A stretch of 64,000 nt of DNA from Phellopilus nigrolimitatus (GCA_021029095.1 JAJOHG010000094.1:42570-106569); one strand, 5' to 3'; positions 23,261 to 35,378 are shown, counted from the first letter of the stretch. The notes: generated by a model from the letters alone, not told the origin. Made by a program: numbers and translations.

Positions 23261-24444
23261 CTACGGACCATTCAACCACGATGTCACCTTGTCTGTTGAA
23301 CACTGCTTTGACTTGGACTCTGCCGTCTCCTTCGCTCTTTCCATTGCCTTGTCGTGGAATATGCTCCAAAGCGCCATGATCCTATCTTGTCTGTCGGGTT
23401 CTCTGCGCTCCTGCTGCTTTCTCTTCATTCTCTCCTCGCGTCTTATTTTCTTCTCGTCTTTTGACGATTTATCCTGCAGGCCATTCGGATAATAGTCCTT
23501 GCGAGTAATGCCTGCGAGTCTAGCCTTGAATTCTTCTTTGCCCCATGTTTTCAGTGCTGCGTTGGCATAGAGGGTGGTGAATATGATCTCTGGCGGCCAG
23601 TTGTCTGGAAGAGGTGAACGTAGATTCGCTGCCTTGCCGTGATTAAAATACTGCCGAGAATGACTATTTTCCAAGAAAGCATGTATAGTAAGACGATATG
23701 CGTCGGGTTCAGCACCCTCATGAATATCATTAGATTTCAGTGACCGGATAGGGGTCTAACAACCAAAAAATGAGTGAGGTCCACCGCAAAGGTAAAAAAA
23801 AAAATAACAAGTATACCGGTAAAAACCCAAGCACGCCCATCCTCCCATGAATGCCTACATCGACAAGGAGCCCGTTTCGCGGATCATCTATCTCCTCAAT
23901 GACTAGCTGTCCCTTGGTCCGCATGCTCGTCATTAGTCTGATGTACTGCGCCAGCAGCGTCAAGGCGCGCAATGCATAGATGGAGTATACAAAGATGGCT
24001 CACCTCGTTACCTTTTGCACGAGCTAGCAAATGTGCGGCGTCGCACAGCCCCGGTGATACAGACGTGAAGGGGCACATTCCGTCACGAGTCAGCAGCGCA
24101 TCCCGGAATCCCGTCTCTCGGGCAGTGGAGGAGTGACTTGAATCGGTCGTTATTAGGTCCGTGTCGACGTACATGACAGAGCCGCTCGTATGGAAGAAGA
24201 ATGCCTCCCCCGGGGCTACAGGGAGGTCTAAATCGCACAAGTCTGCTGGAGCCGGAGTTTCTGAGGAAAGCGAGAGAGTCCCGTCGGAGCCGGTCAAAGC
24301 GTAGCCTAGATAGTCCAGCCATTTGCGAGGCTTCGAGCAGAATACAGGAAGTATCTCAGACGGTATTTTCAAGGCGGTCGACCAGTCGTTCGACGAAATC
24401 AGGCAAAGATTTAGCAGAATCGGACGTTCTGAGGGTTGAGACAT
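23261..24444 (-). CDS. HNH nuclease domain-containing protein, 354 aa
   Basis: Three exons on the minus strand: 24444-24004, 23945-23817 and 23755-23261. They sum to 1065 nt in one frame. The central region is the fungal HNH module: FRDALLTRDGMCPFTSV, then DAAHLLARAKGNE, then the NGLLVDVGIHGRMGVLGF stretch with the second conserved His. The C-terminus is strongly charged and Lys/Arg-rich (KKIRREERMKRKQQERR) and ends in KVTSWLNGP. The family is abundant in basidiomycetes. A nuclease activity is inferred from the fold; biological targets are unknown. A paralogous C-terminus (KVTSWLDDQ) lies at the window end, with the same kind of flank. Confidence 0.82.
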
Positions 24445-24668
24445 GGGGTTGTGTAGTCGCGGTTAGAAGTTTGGTAACAGATGTAATACGTCCAGGAAAC
24501 GTTCCCACGAATACAACGACGACGGCGCTCGCTCCGCGAGTCCTAACTTCACCTCTACCTCTGGTCCTCAAGCTTTTTCCTTCGGACTGCAAAAGTATGC
24601 AGGACGGTAGAGCACCACGGTATGATTTCGAAAATAGACTTTAAGGAGGTGGCTGAATTCAATATTCA

Positions 24669-25668
24669 GAGTGAAAAACCGGGCTGCAGCAGCCGTTCAA
24701 GTGCGTCTGCAAACTCTGATTGAACTTCGCGAGCTCACTGTCGTTCTTTAGATCACCGCCGAGCAACTCCTGCGAGAGGCGCAGGAGCGGCAGGAAACAG
24801 CCTTCCGCGCACCGAAGCAGCGTGTTGAAGACTTCGAGGAGTTAAATGAATACAGAGGTCGCAAGAGGAAGGAGTTCGAGGAACGCATCAGGCGGACGCG
24901 AGGAGACTTGTGCGTTTTTCTTTAGTCGCAGTATTTGCAGCGTCTTTGACATGCCTTTGACACGTCGCAGAAAAGAATGGACGTCATGTGCGAGCTGGGA
25001 GGCCAGTCAAGGGGAATATGAACGCTCCTGCTCTGTGTACGAGCGCGCTTTTGATGTCGTATATCCGAAATGGAGCTCAAAGGACGCAATGTTCAGCACG
25101 CTCGCAATCTCTTTGACCGCGCCGTGGCGCTCCTCCTGCTCATCGATCAATTGTGGTACAAGTACGTCTACGTCGAGGAACTGCTCGGCAACGTCCCAGG
25201 TGCGCGCCAGGAGTTCGAGCGTTGGATGCAGCAGTGGGAGCACGCGCGGCAAGCGAGGCGTGTATCAAAGTGGAGGAGCGATGTCAAGAGCCCGGCCGCG
25301 CAGGCGCCAATTGCGAGCGCCGGGCTGTCGTGTGTCCTGAACCCCGCGTGTGGGTGAAGTGTGCCGAGTTCAAGGAGGAGCACGTGAAGCTCGACAAAGC
25401 GCGTGAGGTCTTCCAGACGGCGCACGAGTTCTTCGGCGACGACGCGGAGTAGAGCGAAAGGCACATGCTGTGTTCAATCGAACGTCTTCCTCGGTCAAAA
25501 TCGAGCGCACCCTACGCTGCGTACACCAAATTCGAGAGGCGGCACGGCATCCGGACGACGCTCGAGATCACCGTTATTGGAAAACAGTGCCTCCAGTATG
25601 AGAAGTTCAACGGAGAACAAAATGGCATTCGTGATGTTTAGACAGGACAAGCAATTCGCTTTCCCGGT
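24669..25668 (+). pseudogene. Decayed N-terminal fragment of splicing factor CLF1 (crooked neck)
   Basis: Frames between 24669 and about 25668 together spell a CLF1/CRNKL1 N-terminal half. Readable pieces are VKNRAAAAVQ, then [20 protein letters not shown], a [20 protein letters not shown] piece, [57 protein letters not shown], and YAAYTKFERRHGIRTTLE. These are HAT repeats. There are several frameshifts and stops (for example after FFGDDAE at 25450). The start codon is missing and the C-terminal half is absent. Intron-like spacers are still present, for instance before ITAEQ, so this is a DNA-level duplicate and not a retrocopy. Confidence 0.85.
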
Positions 25669-25789
25669 TTCTTCAACAATTGCTTGAGTGAGTACTTCGA
25701 ACCATCTCCGATTGCGCACCCAGTCAATGTAGATCATTTGAAACTAATTACATTTACAGACTTTTTGCAATACAAGGTTTCTTGCGCCT

Positions 25790-26470
25790 TGCCGAATGCC
25801 CTGTTTTGGGGTGTTCTGTGTGCTTGCCTCCGTGTGCAGGAGGCAGGAGGGTGGGACTCGCGTACGTGCGTGGTTACATATGATTATAGAGATTGGTCGC
25901 TCTCAGGAAGGGCAGACACGCGCACGACCAAGGACAGCCTGACGAAACGAATGAACAAGCCGGCGACAGCGGCTGGGAACACACTGCAGCGCGCGCCGTC
26001 CGGAACGTGCGTGCGTGCGCGCGTACGCGTTTATTTCGTGCTTTTTTCTAGGCGGCGGGCTAGGCTGAGATGCCTCTGGCAGAGCCGCGAGCTGCGTGCG
26101 GGATGCTCTGGAGGGAGATGCGCAGCCCGATCCAGAACTCGCGGCGCGCACGTGCAGTAGGCGGGACGAAACGAGTCTGCGAAAAAAAAAAAAACGATAA
26201 CAAAAAGGCGTTGCGCGTCAGGGGTGGCGGCGCAGAGAGCTCGGGCGTGCAGTTTTCGGAACGCGCACTCCCGGGGAGGGCGGGCAGGCGGAAAGACAGA
26301 TAAAGAGGGGGTGTCATGTGTTGTCCGACGACATGATAACGTGGTTAGTGCGATGGGTTTGGCCGGCGTGGTCAACAGGTGGCGACAAAGAACCAGGTTC
26401 CTGCGTGGAAGGTACGTAAGAGCGTAGTTACATGTAGTTGAGTAGAGCTGGTGATGTGATGTGGTAATAG
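25790..26470 (+). repeat. GC-rich dispersed repeat block, copy B
   Basis: Similar to copy A (22400-22700) and to the inverse of copy C (36700-37200). Shared words include gccgtccggaacgtgcgtgc, ggacagcctgacgaaacga and ggcggaaagacag. It lies between the CLF1 remnant and the downstream flank of F-box copy 2. No coding content is supported; its ORFs are composition artefacts. Confidence 0.65.
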
Positions 26471-26772
26471 ATATAGATGGATGGTGTATGTGTGCACGTG
26501 ACGTGGCCGATCGTGTCTCCGCCTGTTGCTGTCAAGTGCATTGCATGTCGTGGGCATGAGCTGAGTGCGCATGAGTTCCGGAATTCAATATTATTTTCTT
26601 TCTTTCATTGTGGTATGCAGGTTTGCCTTGCATTAATGAGAGCACCCTTGGAACATGCCACCATTTGCATGGTTTTATTGCCATAAAATATTGTATATCA
26701 ATCCTGACTACTACAATGTCTGTTGTTTAAGCTATGGCATTTTCTCACATCTACATTAGTTAGCTTTATTAA

Positions 26773-28062
26773 TTACCATTCATCCACTACTACCTCCAAA
26801 CCCAACTGTACTAAGGCTTCATATTGAGACTCAGTGACATCATCAGGAACAGTGAGTCTCTTCAATGGTTTAAATCTTGTGTCATGTGAACGAGAATGTA
26901 CCATGTTCCAAAGTTTTTCAAAGTTGGGGAAGGGATCACTAGAAGAAATTTCTAGTTCCTCAAGGTCAGGACAATAAGGATGGTTTTCACTCCTTGCTGT
27001 CAGTGCATCCAGAACTGTGTCTGTCATTGGAGCTACTTTCAAATAATCCAGGTTGGGGCATTGCTCCAGGTATGTCAATACACTAGTTTCTCTGATTTGG
27101 AAGCAGGCCAAAGTGAGCTTTTTGACTTGTGGTTTTGAGTGGTGCAGAAAATTCTCAACAATAGTTGAGGTGTTCAATTCAGCCCCATGCACATTGACAT
27201 ACAAGTCAGTCAATACAGGTAAGGTAAGCTGTGAAAGCAATGGCCTTATGTCTGAATATTTAAATCCAAAGATATGTAGCTGAGAGACATTGTCAAGCTT
27301 CCACTCATGAAGAGGGGAAAGTTGATAAGGCTCTGGCTGTTCAAGATTAGGAGAAACAGTAAGTGCCTTTAGGTTTGGTGCTTGCTTAATCCACCACATG
27401 ATAGATTCCGTAGATGGGCTGTCAGATAATTCAAGACCAGTGAGTCGTGCATACCCAGAATGTCTACCTTTGGGTTGTAGAGTGAGGGCAGAGTATGTTG
27501 CTTTCCAGGCAGGACAGTTATCTTTTTTCTTGTCACGAACTTCAAGTACAAATTTCCTAAGCTGTGGTGCATTGTCAAGATTGGTCATTGCATCCAAGAG
27601 ACCATGAACCACAGAGAAGTCTTCCACATAAGTATCCAGTATATTCCAGCGGTGCTGACAAGTTAGAAGCAGGTCAACAATATTTCTCATTTCTTTGCAG
27701 TAGTCTTCATAGGTGCCATGGTCAGGCGAGTGCATGTATGAGAACTTGATGGAGATAGGGATTTGTCCAGAATGTTTTATCCATCTTCTCAGACAGTTGA
27801 GAGTTTTTTCTGGACTAAGTCTAGTTTCGCTTTTCTTCGAGGTAGTGTGAAGTTCAATGGCAGTCCATAGGTGAGGCAAGGCATTGGCTATTTCCCTCCA
27901 AGTCCTGCAGACCTGAGTCAGAAGCAGGGGTGCAGCTGAAGCAGATGGTTTGTTATTGTGGCCAGGTCCGGTTTCTAGACAATAACCAAAAATATGAAAC
28001 AGGATATCTGGTGGGAGATTATTCAAACGAGTGGAAGGTGTCCCATTATTCTGAATGGGCAT
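26773..28062 (-). CDS. F-box/LRR protein of the repeat-associated family, copy 2
   Basis: Intronless ORF of 429 aa from ATG at 28062 (MPIQNNGTPS); the open frame upstream begins with TTG only. F-box-like module: LNNLPPDILFHIFGYCLETG, then QVCRTWREIANALPHLWT. Downstream are shared blocks IPISIKFSYMHSPDHGTYED, VDLLLTCQHRWNILDTYVED, GYARLTGLELSDSPSTES and VPDDVTESQYEALVQLGLEV. It is nearer to copy 3 than to copy 1. CpG is almost absent across the gene. The frame is intact. Both flanks (about 300 bp downstream, about 450 bp upstream) also match copy 3, so the duplicated unit is larger than the gene. Confidence 0.87.
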   Translation of the reverse strand: MPIQNNGTPSTRLNNLPPDILFHIFGYCLETGPGHNNKPSASAAPLLLTQVCRTWREIANALPHLWTAIELHTTSKKSETRLSPEKTLNCLRRWIKHSGQIPISIKFSYMHSPDHGTYEDYCKEMRNIVDLLLTCQHRWNILDTYVEDFSVVHGLLDAMTNLDNAPQLRKFVLEVRDKKKDNCPAWKATYSALTLQPKGRHSGYARLTGLELSDSPSTESIMWWIKQAPNLKALTVSPNLEQPEPYQLSPLHEWKLDNVSQLHIFGFKYSDIRPLLSQLTLPVLTDLYVNVHGAELNTSTIVENFLHHSKPQVKKLTLACFQIRETSVLTYLEQCPNLDYLKVAPMTDTVLDALTARSENHPYCPDLEELEISSSDPFPNFEKLWNMVHSRSHDTRFKPLKRLTVPDDVTESQYEALVQLGLEVVVDEW

Positions 28063-29661
28063 GCTATGAAGCAAATGTGATGTGAAGCAGTTTGTGCCTT
28101 GGAAGACAGGGGGAGTGAGAGGAAATGATAAACTTTATACTCCTGCTTCACAATGTATTACATGGCACAAGCAGCAGCAATTGTGTAGTAGTGAGGCCAA
28201 AGTTCTGTTTAGTTTGCAGTTCAGTCGGAAGACTGAACTGCAAACCTTCAAACCAACACCAAAATTGCAGAACTAAAGCAAAGCTACTGACTGCTGCCCA
28301 AATTAGGTTAGAGTCCCCTCTGCCCACCCTATTGAAGAATGTCTGGAAATGTGGACATCACTGCACAGTATTGTACATTGCACCCACAATCACAGATGAA
28401 GCCTTGTCCCAGGGGCGCGAAGCAGACTTGGAAAGTTCTGCATGTGCCTGTGCCTTGGTCAGTGGCATTGGTGTGCTCCCAACCCGTTGGTGGCACCTGA
28501 CTGGATGTGCATCCGAGTGTAGTAGGTTGAAGTGTGATGAGGGCAACACTGCACTGTATCACATGAGCTGCAATCCCTTTTTTGTTCTCCTGAATTATGT
28601 GGATATTCTGTGATAGGGATAAGACAAGACATGCACAGCAAGGCGAACCTTGGAGGAAGAAGCATCATTAGATACGGGCTTACCCAGCATAGGCGATAGC
28701 GCCTATTTATTTGGTTTGCTTTGCATACAAGTCCATCCAGAGCGGCCGTGGAAGAAAAAAATGCACCAGGGAGGGGCAGACTGGGGAGAAGGGGAAGAGG
28801 GATAGATCCTTCTTGCATAGCCTCGCGCAGCGCGCGCCGAAAAGCAAAGTGAAAAAAAGGAAAGAGAGAAACATACATTTGTCTTCCTTCACAAATCCAG
28901 TTGGTGGGCGCACGGGCGGCGACTGCCCGTGCGACTTCCGCGCTCCCTGCAGCGCAGCGCCGACGCAGGGAGGCGGCATACAGACAAGCACACACCGAGT
29001 TAGGATATGTAAAAAGAAACAAAATTGCAATTTGTATATCCGATCCTCCTACGTACGTACGCGCGTGCTCCAATGTAATTCCAAGCAAGTTCCAGAAAAA
29101 AGAAAAGAAAAAAGAAACGCAAACAAAAAAGCGGCCACGAGATTAGACAGGACGAAAGGAAAGAGAGAGAGGAAAGAGAGGAGCGAGGGGGGGATACAGC
29201 GGAAGACGCGCAGGAAAGAAAGAAAGGAACAAAAATAAGACGGGGCGTGCAGAGAATAACAGAATGGCGGGGCGGGCGGATTGATTGATTGGTGGCCTGG
29301 GTCGTAATCTAGGAACTAGGGTAGTAGGTAGGCTGACAGAGAGAATAGAGTGCACAAGGGAGCGTCGGGGTCATACAGAAAGAGGTACATGCCATCCACA
29401 CGAGAAAGAAAGAGAAGGACACGAAGGAAACAGTTAAACACAAAGAAAGTAAAAAAAAAGTAAAAAAAAAAGGAGGATGAGAACAAAACCACTCTTGATA
29501 ATGTAAATTAGAAAACAGGAAGGCGGGCAAACGACCGGCAGGTATAGCGGAGAAACGGCCTCCACACATGAGAAAAAAAGCAAATCTAGTAGAATCCAGA
29601 TCCTGGCACGCGAAGCGGAGACGGTCTTCGGGCGCCGCAGACGGAAGCGGTATCGGGCGCG
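28063..29661. other. Upstream flank of F-box copy 2, then 3' side of the Ser/Pro-rich gene
   Basis: 28063-28560 matches the flank upstream of copy 3 (atactcctgcttcacaat and acttggaaagttctg type words). 28690-28810 is a CpG-depleted end piece of the GC-rich block (tttgctttgcatacaagtcc). The remainder to 29661 is purine-rich, with runs of ggaaag and aaaaaa, and probably contains the 3' UTR of the minus-strand gene ending at 29662. Confidence 0.5.
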
Positions 29662-32135
29662 TCACCGCCGCGGCGCAGGCAGCGAGCTCTGGCGGTACAC
29701 CATGCCAGTTCCTGTGCGCGGCCTGCCGGGGACGACAGGAGACGTCGGCGCAGACAGGCGCACGGGCGAGGGCGGCGGCGCCGACGCGCTCGGCGTATGC
29801 GGGACCCGCAGCGCCGGCGTCGACCCGTGCACCCCGCCGCCGTGCGCGGACGCGGACGACCCCGAGTGCGCCGAGAGCGCCGGCGAGGACGCCGCGGGGG
29901 TCAGCGGGCTGTGCGGGCTCGCGGGGCTCCCCGGCGCCGACGCGCCGGCGAGCAGCGTCGCGCGCTGCCGGTCGTGCAGGTTGCGGTTGTAGCCCAGGAG
30001 CGCGCCCGTGCGCGGCGGCGGCTGGCCGGGCTGCAGGGGCGCCTGCGACTGCGGCGGCGGCGACTGGGTGTGCTGCTGGTGCAGCGCGGGGAGGCGCAGC
30101 GGGCGGGGCGTCGCCGTGCCCGGCGAGCCGGGGATGCGGGACGCCGCGGCTGCGGCTGCGGCGGTGCGCGGGAGGGGCGGCGCCGACGGCGCGTCGCACA
30201 CCGAAGCCGGGGCAGACCTGGTCGATGACGCCATGCGTGGGCGCGGGCGCGCCGCTGCGATCTGGCTCGGCCTCGGTGCGCGCGCGGGGGGCGTGGGCGC
30301 GGGCGTGGGCGTCTTCGTGCGCGCTCTCCGGATCGACGCCGTCAGGAGGCTCGCGCTCGACGCGCCGGCGTCCGCGTCGTTGTCGTCGTACAGGTCGTCG
30401 CGCGGCGTCGGCGGGAAGGGCAGGCTCGCGCTGCTCGAGCTCGTCGTGCCGCTCGTCGGCGCGGGCGACATCGAGCGCCGTTCCGGCACGCTGGAGCACG
30501 CCCCCGCCCCGCCACTGCCGCCACCGCGCCGTGCGAACGCACCGGCGCCGGGGCCTGCGCGCGTGAGGCTCGCGGAGGAGAGTGATTTTGACAGTGGGTG
30601 CGGCGCGGAGCCGCGCGCGGTGTGGTACGAGCTGAGGCTCGTGGCGGAGTACGACGCCGGCGCGCGTGGGGCGGGGGCACCGCCGCCGCCGCCGGGCGTC
30701 GAGCGCCTGAAGAACTGCGACTGCTGGGAGGCCGCCGAGCGGAAGGACGCGATGCTGTTGTTGCGCGTCGGGGTCGCCGCTTTTGAGAGGCTCGAGAGCC
30801 GGTGCACGAGCGGCGCGGGCGCGTCCTCGTCTTCGCTGTGAGTTTGACGAAAGATGTCAGACAGCAGAAAGTCCGTGAGAGCGAAGCGCGCACCTGTCGC
30901 TCCAGCCCAGCCCCGTCGTCAGCCCAAGGCCTTCCTTTAGCTGCTTCCCGTCGCGATGCCGCTTGCGCCGGCGGTCCGTGTCGCGCTCGTCCTTGAACAG
31001 GCCGGACTTGGTCATGACAGAGCCCATCGACGCTGCCGCACCCAAAACAAAACAAGAAAAAGCGCATCAGCGGCCCGAAACCCCACGACAAGAAAAAAAG
31101 AAAAAAGCCAGTACGCACCGACCGTAACGTTGCTCGCGACGCTCTCGCGGCCGCCGCCGCCGAGGCCCATCGAGGCGAGCGAGCCGCGCGACGCCGACGA
31201 CGCCAGCGAGGCCATCGACGCCGCCGACGCGAGCACCTTCGAGTGCGGCGACAGCACGCCCGCGCGCAGCAGGATGTGCGGCAGCGGCGTGTGCAGATCG
31301 ATGTCGCTGTCGCTGTCCTCGCTCCCGTCCGCGTCCGCGTCCTCCCCAAAGAACCCCCCATCGCCGCCGTCGCCGCCGCCGCGCAGCACGCCAAGCTCGT
31401 CGACCGCCTCCGCCTCCGCGTCCAGCAGCGCCGGCGCGAGGTCGTACCCGCCGCGGTGCCGCGCAATCGCGACGCCGTAGTCCGGCTCCTCGTCGCGCAG
31501 AATGCCCCCATACGCGTCCTCCAGCTCGTCCGCCCCGCGTCCCCGCGCCGACGCACCAGAGCACGCGCGCGCCAGCGCCATCCCGCGCTCGCGCCCGCTC
31601 GGGAGCGACGGGCGCGCGCGCGCGCCGGTGCCGGTGCCGGTGCTCCCCCTGTCCCGCACGGAGCTCGAGCGCGAGGGCGTCGTCGCGCGGAGGGACCGCG
31701 ACGAGCGGCTCGAGCGCGCTGAGCGCGGGGGGCGCGGCGTCGAGCACATCATCGCCGCGACGTCCGGCGAGGTCGCGCCCCTGCCGCGCGCCGCGCCGTC
31801 CGTGTCCTCGACCCAGCTCTGCGTGCGGCTCGACGACGACGACGACGCAGATGCCGACGCAGATGCCGACGCCGACGCCGATGCAGACTCGAGCGACGCT
31901 GCGCTCGCGACGCTCGTGCGCGGGGGCTTCGCAGGGAGCGGCTTCCTCCTGCTCTGGCTCAGCGTGCGCCCCATCCCCATCCCCCTCCCCCTCCCCACGC
32001 CCATCCCCACGCCCATCCCCACGCCCACGCCCGCCGTCTTCCCAAACGCACTCGGCGGCGGCGGCGCAGGCGTGCGCGGGAACTGGCCCAACAAGCCCGC
32101 GCTCACGAGGTCCGGGTCCGCATCGCGCCCCTCCC

Positions 32136-32167
<32 letters not shown>

Positions 32168-33849
32168 TCCGTGTCCGAGAGCGGCGGCACCGCCGCGAGC
32201 GACGCGCGCGGGAGGGGCGCCGGCGAGCGCGCGGCGGCGCGCATGGTGCGCAGCGTCGCGCCCATGCTCGAGAGCTCCAGCGGCGACGGCGAGGCCCCGC
32301 CCACGCCCGCACCCGGGGGCGCGGCGGGCGCGGGCGTCACGGGCGTGACCGCGCGCGCGAGGAGCGGGTCCGCGCGCATGTCGGGCTCCGCGGTGAGCAG
32401 CGCGACGGGCCCGCCGCCGGTGGCGCCGGCGGGCATGCCGAGCGAGGCCTGCGAGGGCCGCGTTTTCACTTTTGATTTCGTCTGCTGCTGTTGCTGTGGG
32501 CCCGCCGTCGCGAGCGCGGTGTCGAGGATGCCGCTCACGCGCGTGCGCAGGCTCTGCGCGGCGCTCATCCCGCTCGCGACGCTGAACAGGCTCGCCGTCG
32601 GGCTCCGCGGGCCGTCCCGCTCCCTCTCCCTCTCCCTTTCCCTCTCCTTCTCCTTCTCTCTCTCCTTCTCTTCATCTCGTTCACGCACGCCACCCACACG
32701 CGCATCCCCACCCTCCTCCACCTCCCTCTGTGACATCAGCGGCGGCGGCGGCGACATAACCACGCCGGCACCCGCGCTTGTGCTCCCCAGCGACGCGCGC
32801 TCGCCGCGGCGCGGTATGTCGATGCGCAGCGCGCGCACCCTCCGCTCCCGCGCGCCCGCGCTCCCGGCCGAGTCCGCGCTCGCGGCGCTGGCCGTGCTCG
32901 CCTTGCGCCGCGGCGCAGTGCGCGGGAGCGGCGGCAGGGGCGCGCGCGGCGGCGCGCCGATCGCGTTCCCATTCCCGTTCGCGTTCGCGTGTCCGTTTGG
33001 CGGACCTGTTGCCGCCGAGTTCTGCGCCGCGCCGTCCGGGGGCGCCGACGCGGGCGCGCGGGCGCCGGGCGAGAGCGGGGAGAAAAGGGGCGGCGGCGCG
33101 GGGAACGCGAACGCGGAGACGGACGCGGGCGCGGAGGTCGGGCTCGTCGGCGGCGGCGGCGACGGCGACGGCGTGTCCGCCGGGAAGCCCGCGGGCGAGG
33201 TTGAGCTCGCCGCGGGCGGCGAGGACGGGACGGAGAACGGCGCGGGCGGGTCTGCGGCCGAGGGTGGTGCGGGCGCCGCATTCTGGCTCTGGCTCTGGCC
33301 GTGACCGTGGGCGGGGAGCGGCGAGCTCGGTGTGACGAAGATGTAGCCGCCGCGCGGGCGTGCCGCCGCGTCCCTCCCCTTCTCCCTGTCTCGCTCCCTG
33401 CTCCCCCGGCGCCGCTCGCGCCACTCCCAGTCCTCGTTCTTATTCCTGTTCCTGTTCTCGTTCGCCTTCCCCTTCTCGCCGCCGCTCCTGTGCGTCCGCT
33501 GGCTCTGGCTCTGGCTCTGGCTGCGACTCCGGTTCAGATTTTGGTTTTGGTTCTGGTTCTGGTTCTGGTTCTGGTGTGTCTCCTGGCGCGTCGTCTCCTG
33601 AAGACTGCTGCTGCTGCCCACGCTCTGCTGGCGACTCTGCGCGCCGCCGGGGATGTGGCTCGGCGGCGCGGGGAACGCGGCGAGCACGTCCTCGCCCGGG
33701 CTCGGCGGGGGCGGGGGCAGGTGCGTGTGCGCGGCGTGCGGGTGCGGGTGCGTCGGCGGGTGCGGGGGCGGGGGCGCTGAAGTATACGCCGCGTGCATGG
33801 CGAGTGCGTGTGCGAGGGCGGGGGTGGACGCAAGGAACGCGGTGGCCAT
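29662..33849 (-). CDS. Ser/Pro/Ala-rich hypothetical protein, 1347 aa
   Basis: Three exons on the minus strand: 33849-31119, 31032-30894 and 30835-29662 (4044 nt). ATG at 33849 starts MATAFLASTPAL. Most of the protein is low complexity and likely disordered: QN repeats, PPP tracts, RE/EKER repeats, GMGVGMG runs and Asp-rich segments. One compact conserved block spans exon 2 and its borders: TKSGLFKDERDTDRRRKRHR, then GLGLTTGLGWSDSEDEDAP. It is followed by a GYNRNLHDRQR segment and a TGTGMVYRQSSL tail. I recall this block from uncharacterised agaricomycete proteins. No enzyme domain is visible. Extreme GC bias gives long antisense ORFs that I consider shadows. Confidence 0.75.
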
Positions 33850-34630
33850 CGTAGTCCTCTCTTCTCTCCTGCGCGTCGCGTCGTGTGGTGTTGTGTATGG
33901 ATTATGTGCGGGTGTGCGGGTGTACGTAAGGCGGGGACGGGGGCGTACGCGGGCGCGGGTGCAGAAGCAAGAAGCAAGAAGCAAGAAGCAGATTATTGTC
34001 GCGTCGCTAGGGAACGAAATGAACGAACGAGCGAGCGAGCGCGCGCGCGCACACACGCTCTTTTTTTTCGTGGGTATGGGGCCCTGCAGGACGCAATTTC
34101 GCGTGTTGCGAGGGGCGCGGCGCAGGAGCGGAGGGGCGGCGGCGGCGGCGGCGGGCGCGCGAAGAGAAGACCGAACGAGATGAAACGAGAGCGAAAACGG
34201 AAGGGGCGTCAGTCAAGCAAGCTCGTGCTATTTCCCAAACTGGGGAGCGGTAGAGAGAAGAAGGATGTGGAAGAATGTAAATCGTGTGTGGCCACAGCGC
34301 CACAGCGTCACAGCGCCGTGCCGTGTGTGGCTTCCCGGCGGGGTCGGTCGCCAAATGAAGGCCAAATGGAGGCCAAAGCGCACCAACCATCCAACCAACG
34401 ACACCAACCATGCGCAACGACGACGAGAACGACAACGCTCAGGGCCGCGCGCGCGCGCAAATGTACAAATGCAAATGCAAATAACACACACATGCGTGTG
34501 CACGCAACCCGTAACCCAGGCGCACACGCAACGACAACGACAGCAATAAGAGAAAATTAAGCACGCGAAGGGGAGGAACTCACGTGAAAAAAGTAACGAA
34601 GGAAGGAAGAAGAAGACGGGGCGGGCCAAT

Positions 34631-34664
34631 TTGCGATATTGCGATATTGCGATATTGCGATATT
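34631..34664. repeat. Short tandem repeat, 8-bp unit TTGCGATA
   Basis: Four near-perfect copies of ttgcgata in tandem within the region upstream of the Ser/Pro-rich gene. Confidence 0.9.
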
Positions 34665-35378
34665 TTCGTTCGTTGCTAGCTAGAGAGTCGGCAGGGAGAG
34701 TCGGCAGGGCGAGGCGGGTGGGAGGGAGGGAGGGAAGGGGATGTGTTTCAGCGGGAGGGAGACGGCCGGGCACGAGTGGACGGAGGGGCGGGAGATAAAT
34801 GGCGCGGGAGGACGCACCTGAAACCCGAGAACCGAAAACCGCAAACCGAGAACCGAGAAATGAAAGCGAGTGGCAGCTGGCGACCGTGATATGAGGTGAG
34901 GGAGGCGACGTCGGCTGGCGGGAGGGTGGGGGTGCGGCCGCGCCGTGAAGAGGGTGGGGATGGTGGGGATGGTGGGGTGGGGATAGCGCAGACGTCGGGG
35001 CGTCTAGGCGCGGGCAGCGGCGTGCGTGCGCGCGTGCGTGATCTGAGTCTCGGGTCTCGAGTCTTGACAGCGAGGGGCGAGGGGCGAGTGGTGGGCGCCG
35101 GCGTGCGTCGGCGTCTTGCCCGTCGAAGAGCGAGCGAGGGGCGCGTAACGTACGTATACGCAAGCAGAAGCGAGCGGGCGAGCGGGCGGCCCCCAGCGAT
35201 ATTTCGAGATCTCGCAGAGGTCCCCACACACACACACGGACGGGTTGGGTTTTCGCGTCCGCGACAGAAATAGCAACGCTAGCACGCCTCGCTAGTCTAG
35301 TCGGCCGCTGGCTGGCTGGCTGGCTGGCGCTCCCGCGGCGGCGCCTCTTCTTCAACACGCGTAAAACGTAATGTACAG

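Larger units (their letters stand above)
23021..24444. repeat. Duplicated HNH gene / recyclin 5' segment
   Basis: The 23021-23300 stretch matches two separated pieces at the right end of the window: 58190-58300 (recyclin start and 5' flank) and 63799-64000 (flank and 3' end of another HNH gene). Shared words include ctcgagcgtcgtaaaacgg, accgcgctcagccg and tagctacatcgagaggg. The rest of the second HNH gene lies beyond the window, so the full length of the duplication is unknown. Confidence 0.8.

Noticed and set aside
24201..24644. 147-codon plus ORF antisense to the HNH gene
   Set aside because: Shadow of the HNH exon; no motif of its own.
28459..29355. Overlapping ORFs near 28.5-29.3 kb
   Set aside because: They cover the F-box flank and purine-rich 3' region, with no conserved motif.
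31502..33304. 600-codon plus-strand ORF opposite the Ser/Pro-rich gene
   Set aside because: It is a mirror of the GC-rich low-complexity coding strand, with no domain; the minus strand has matching splice sites and the conserved GLGWSDSEDED block.
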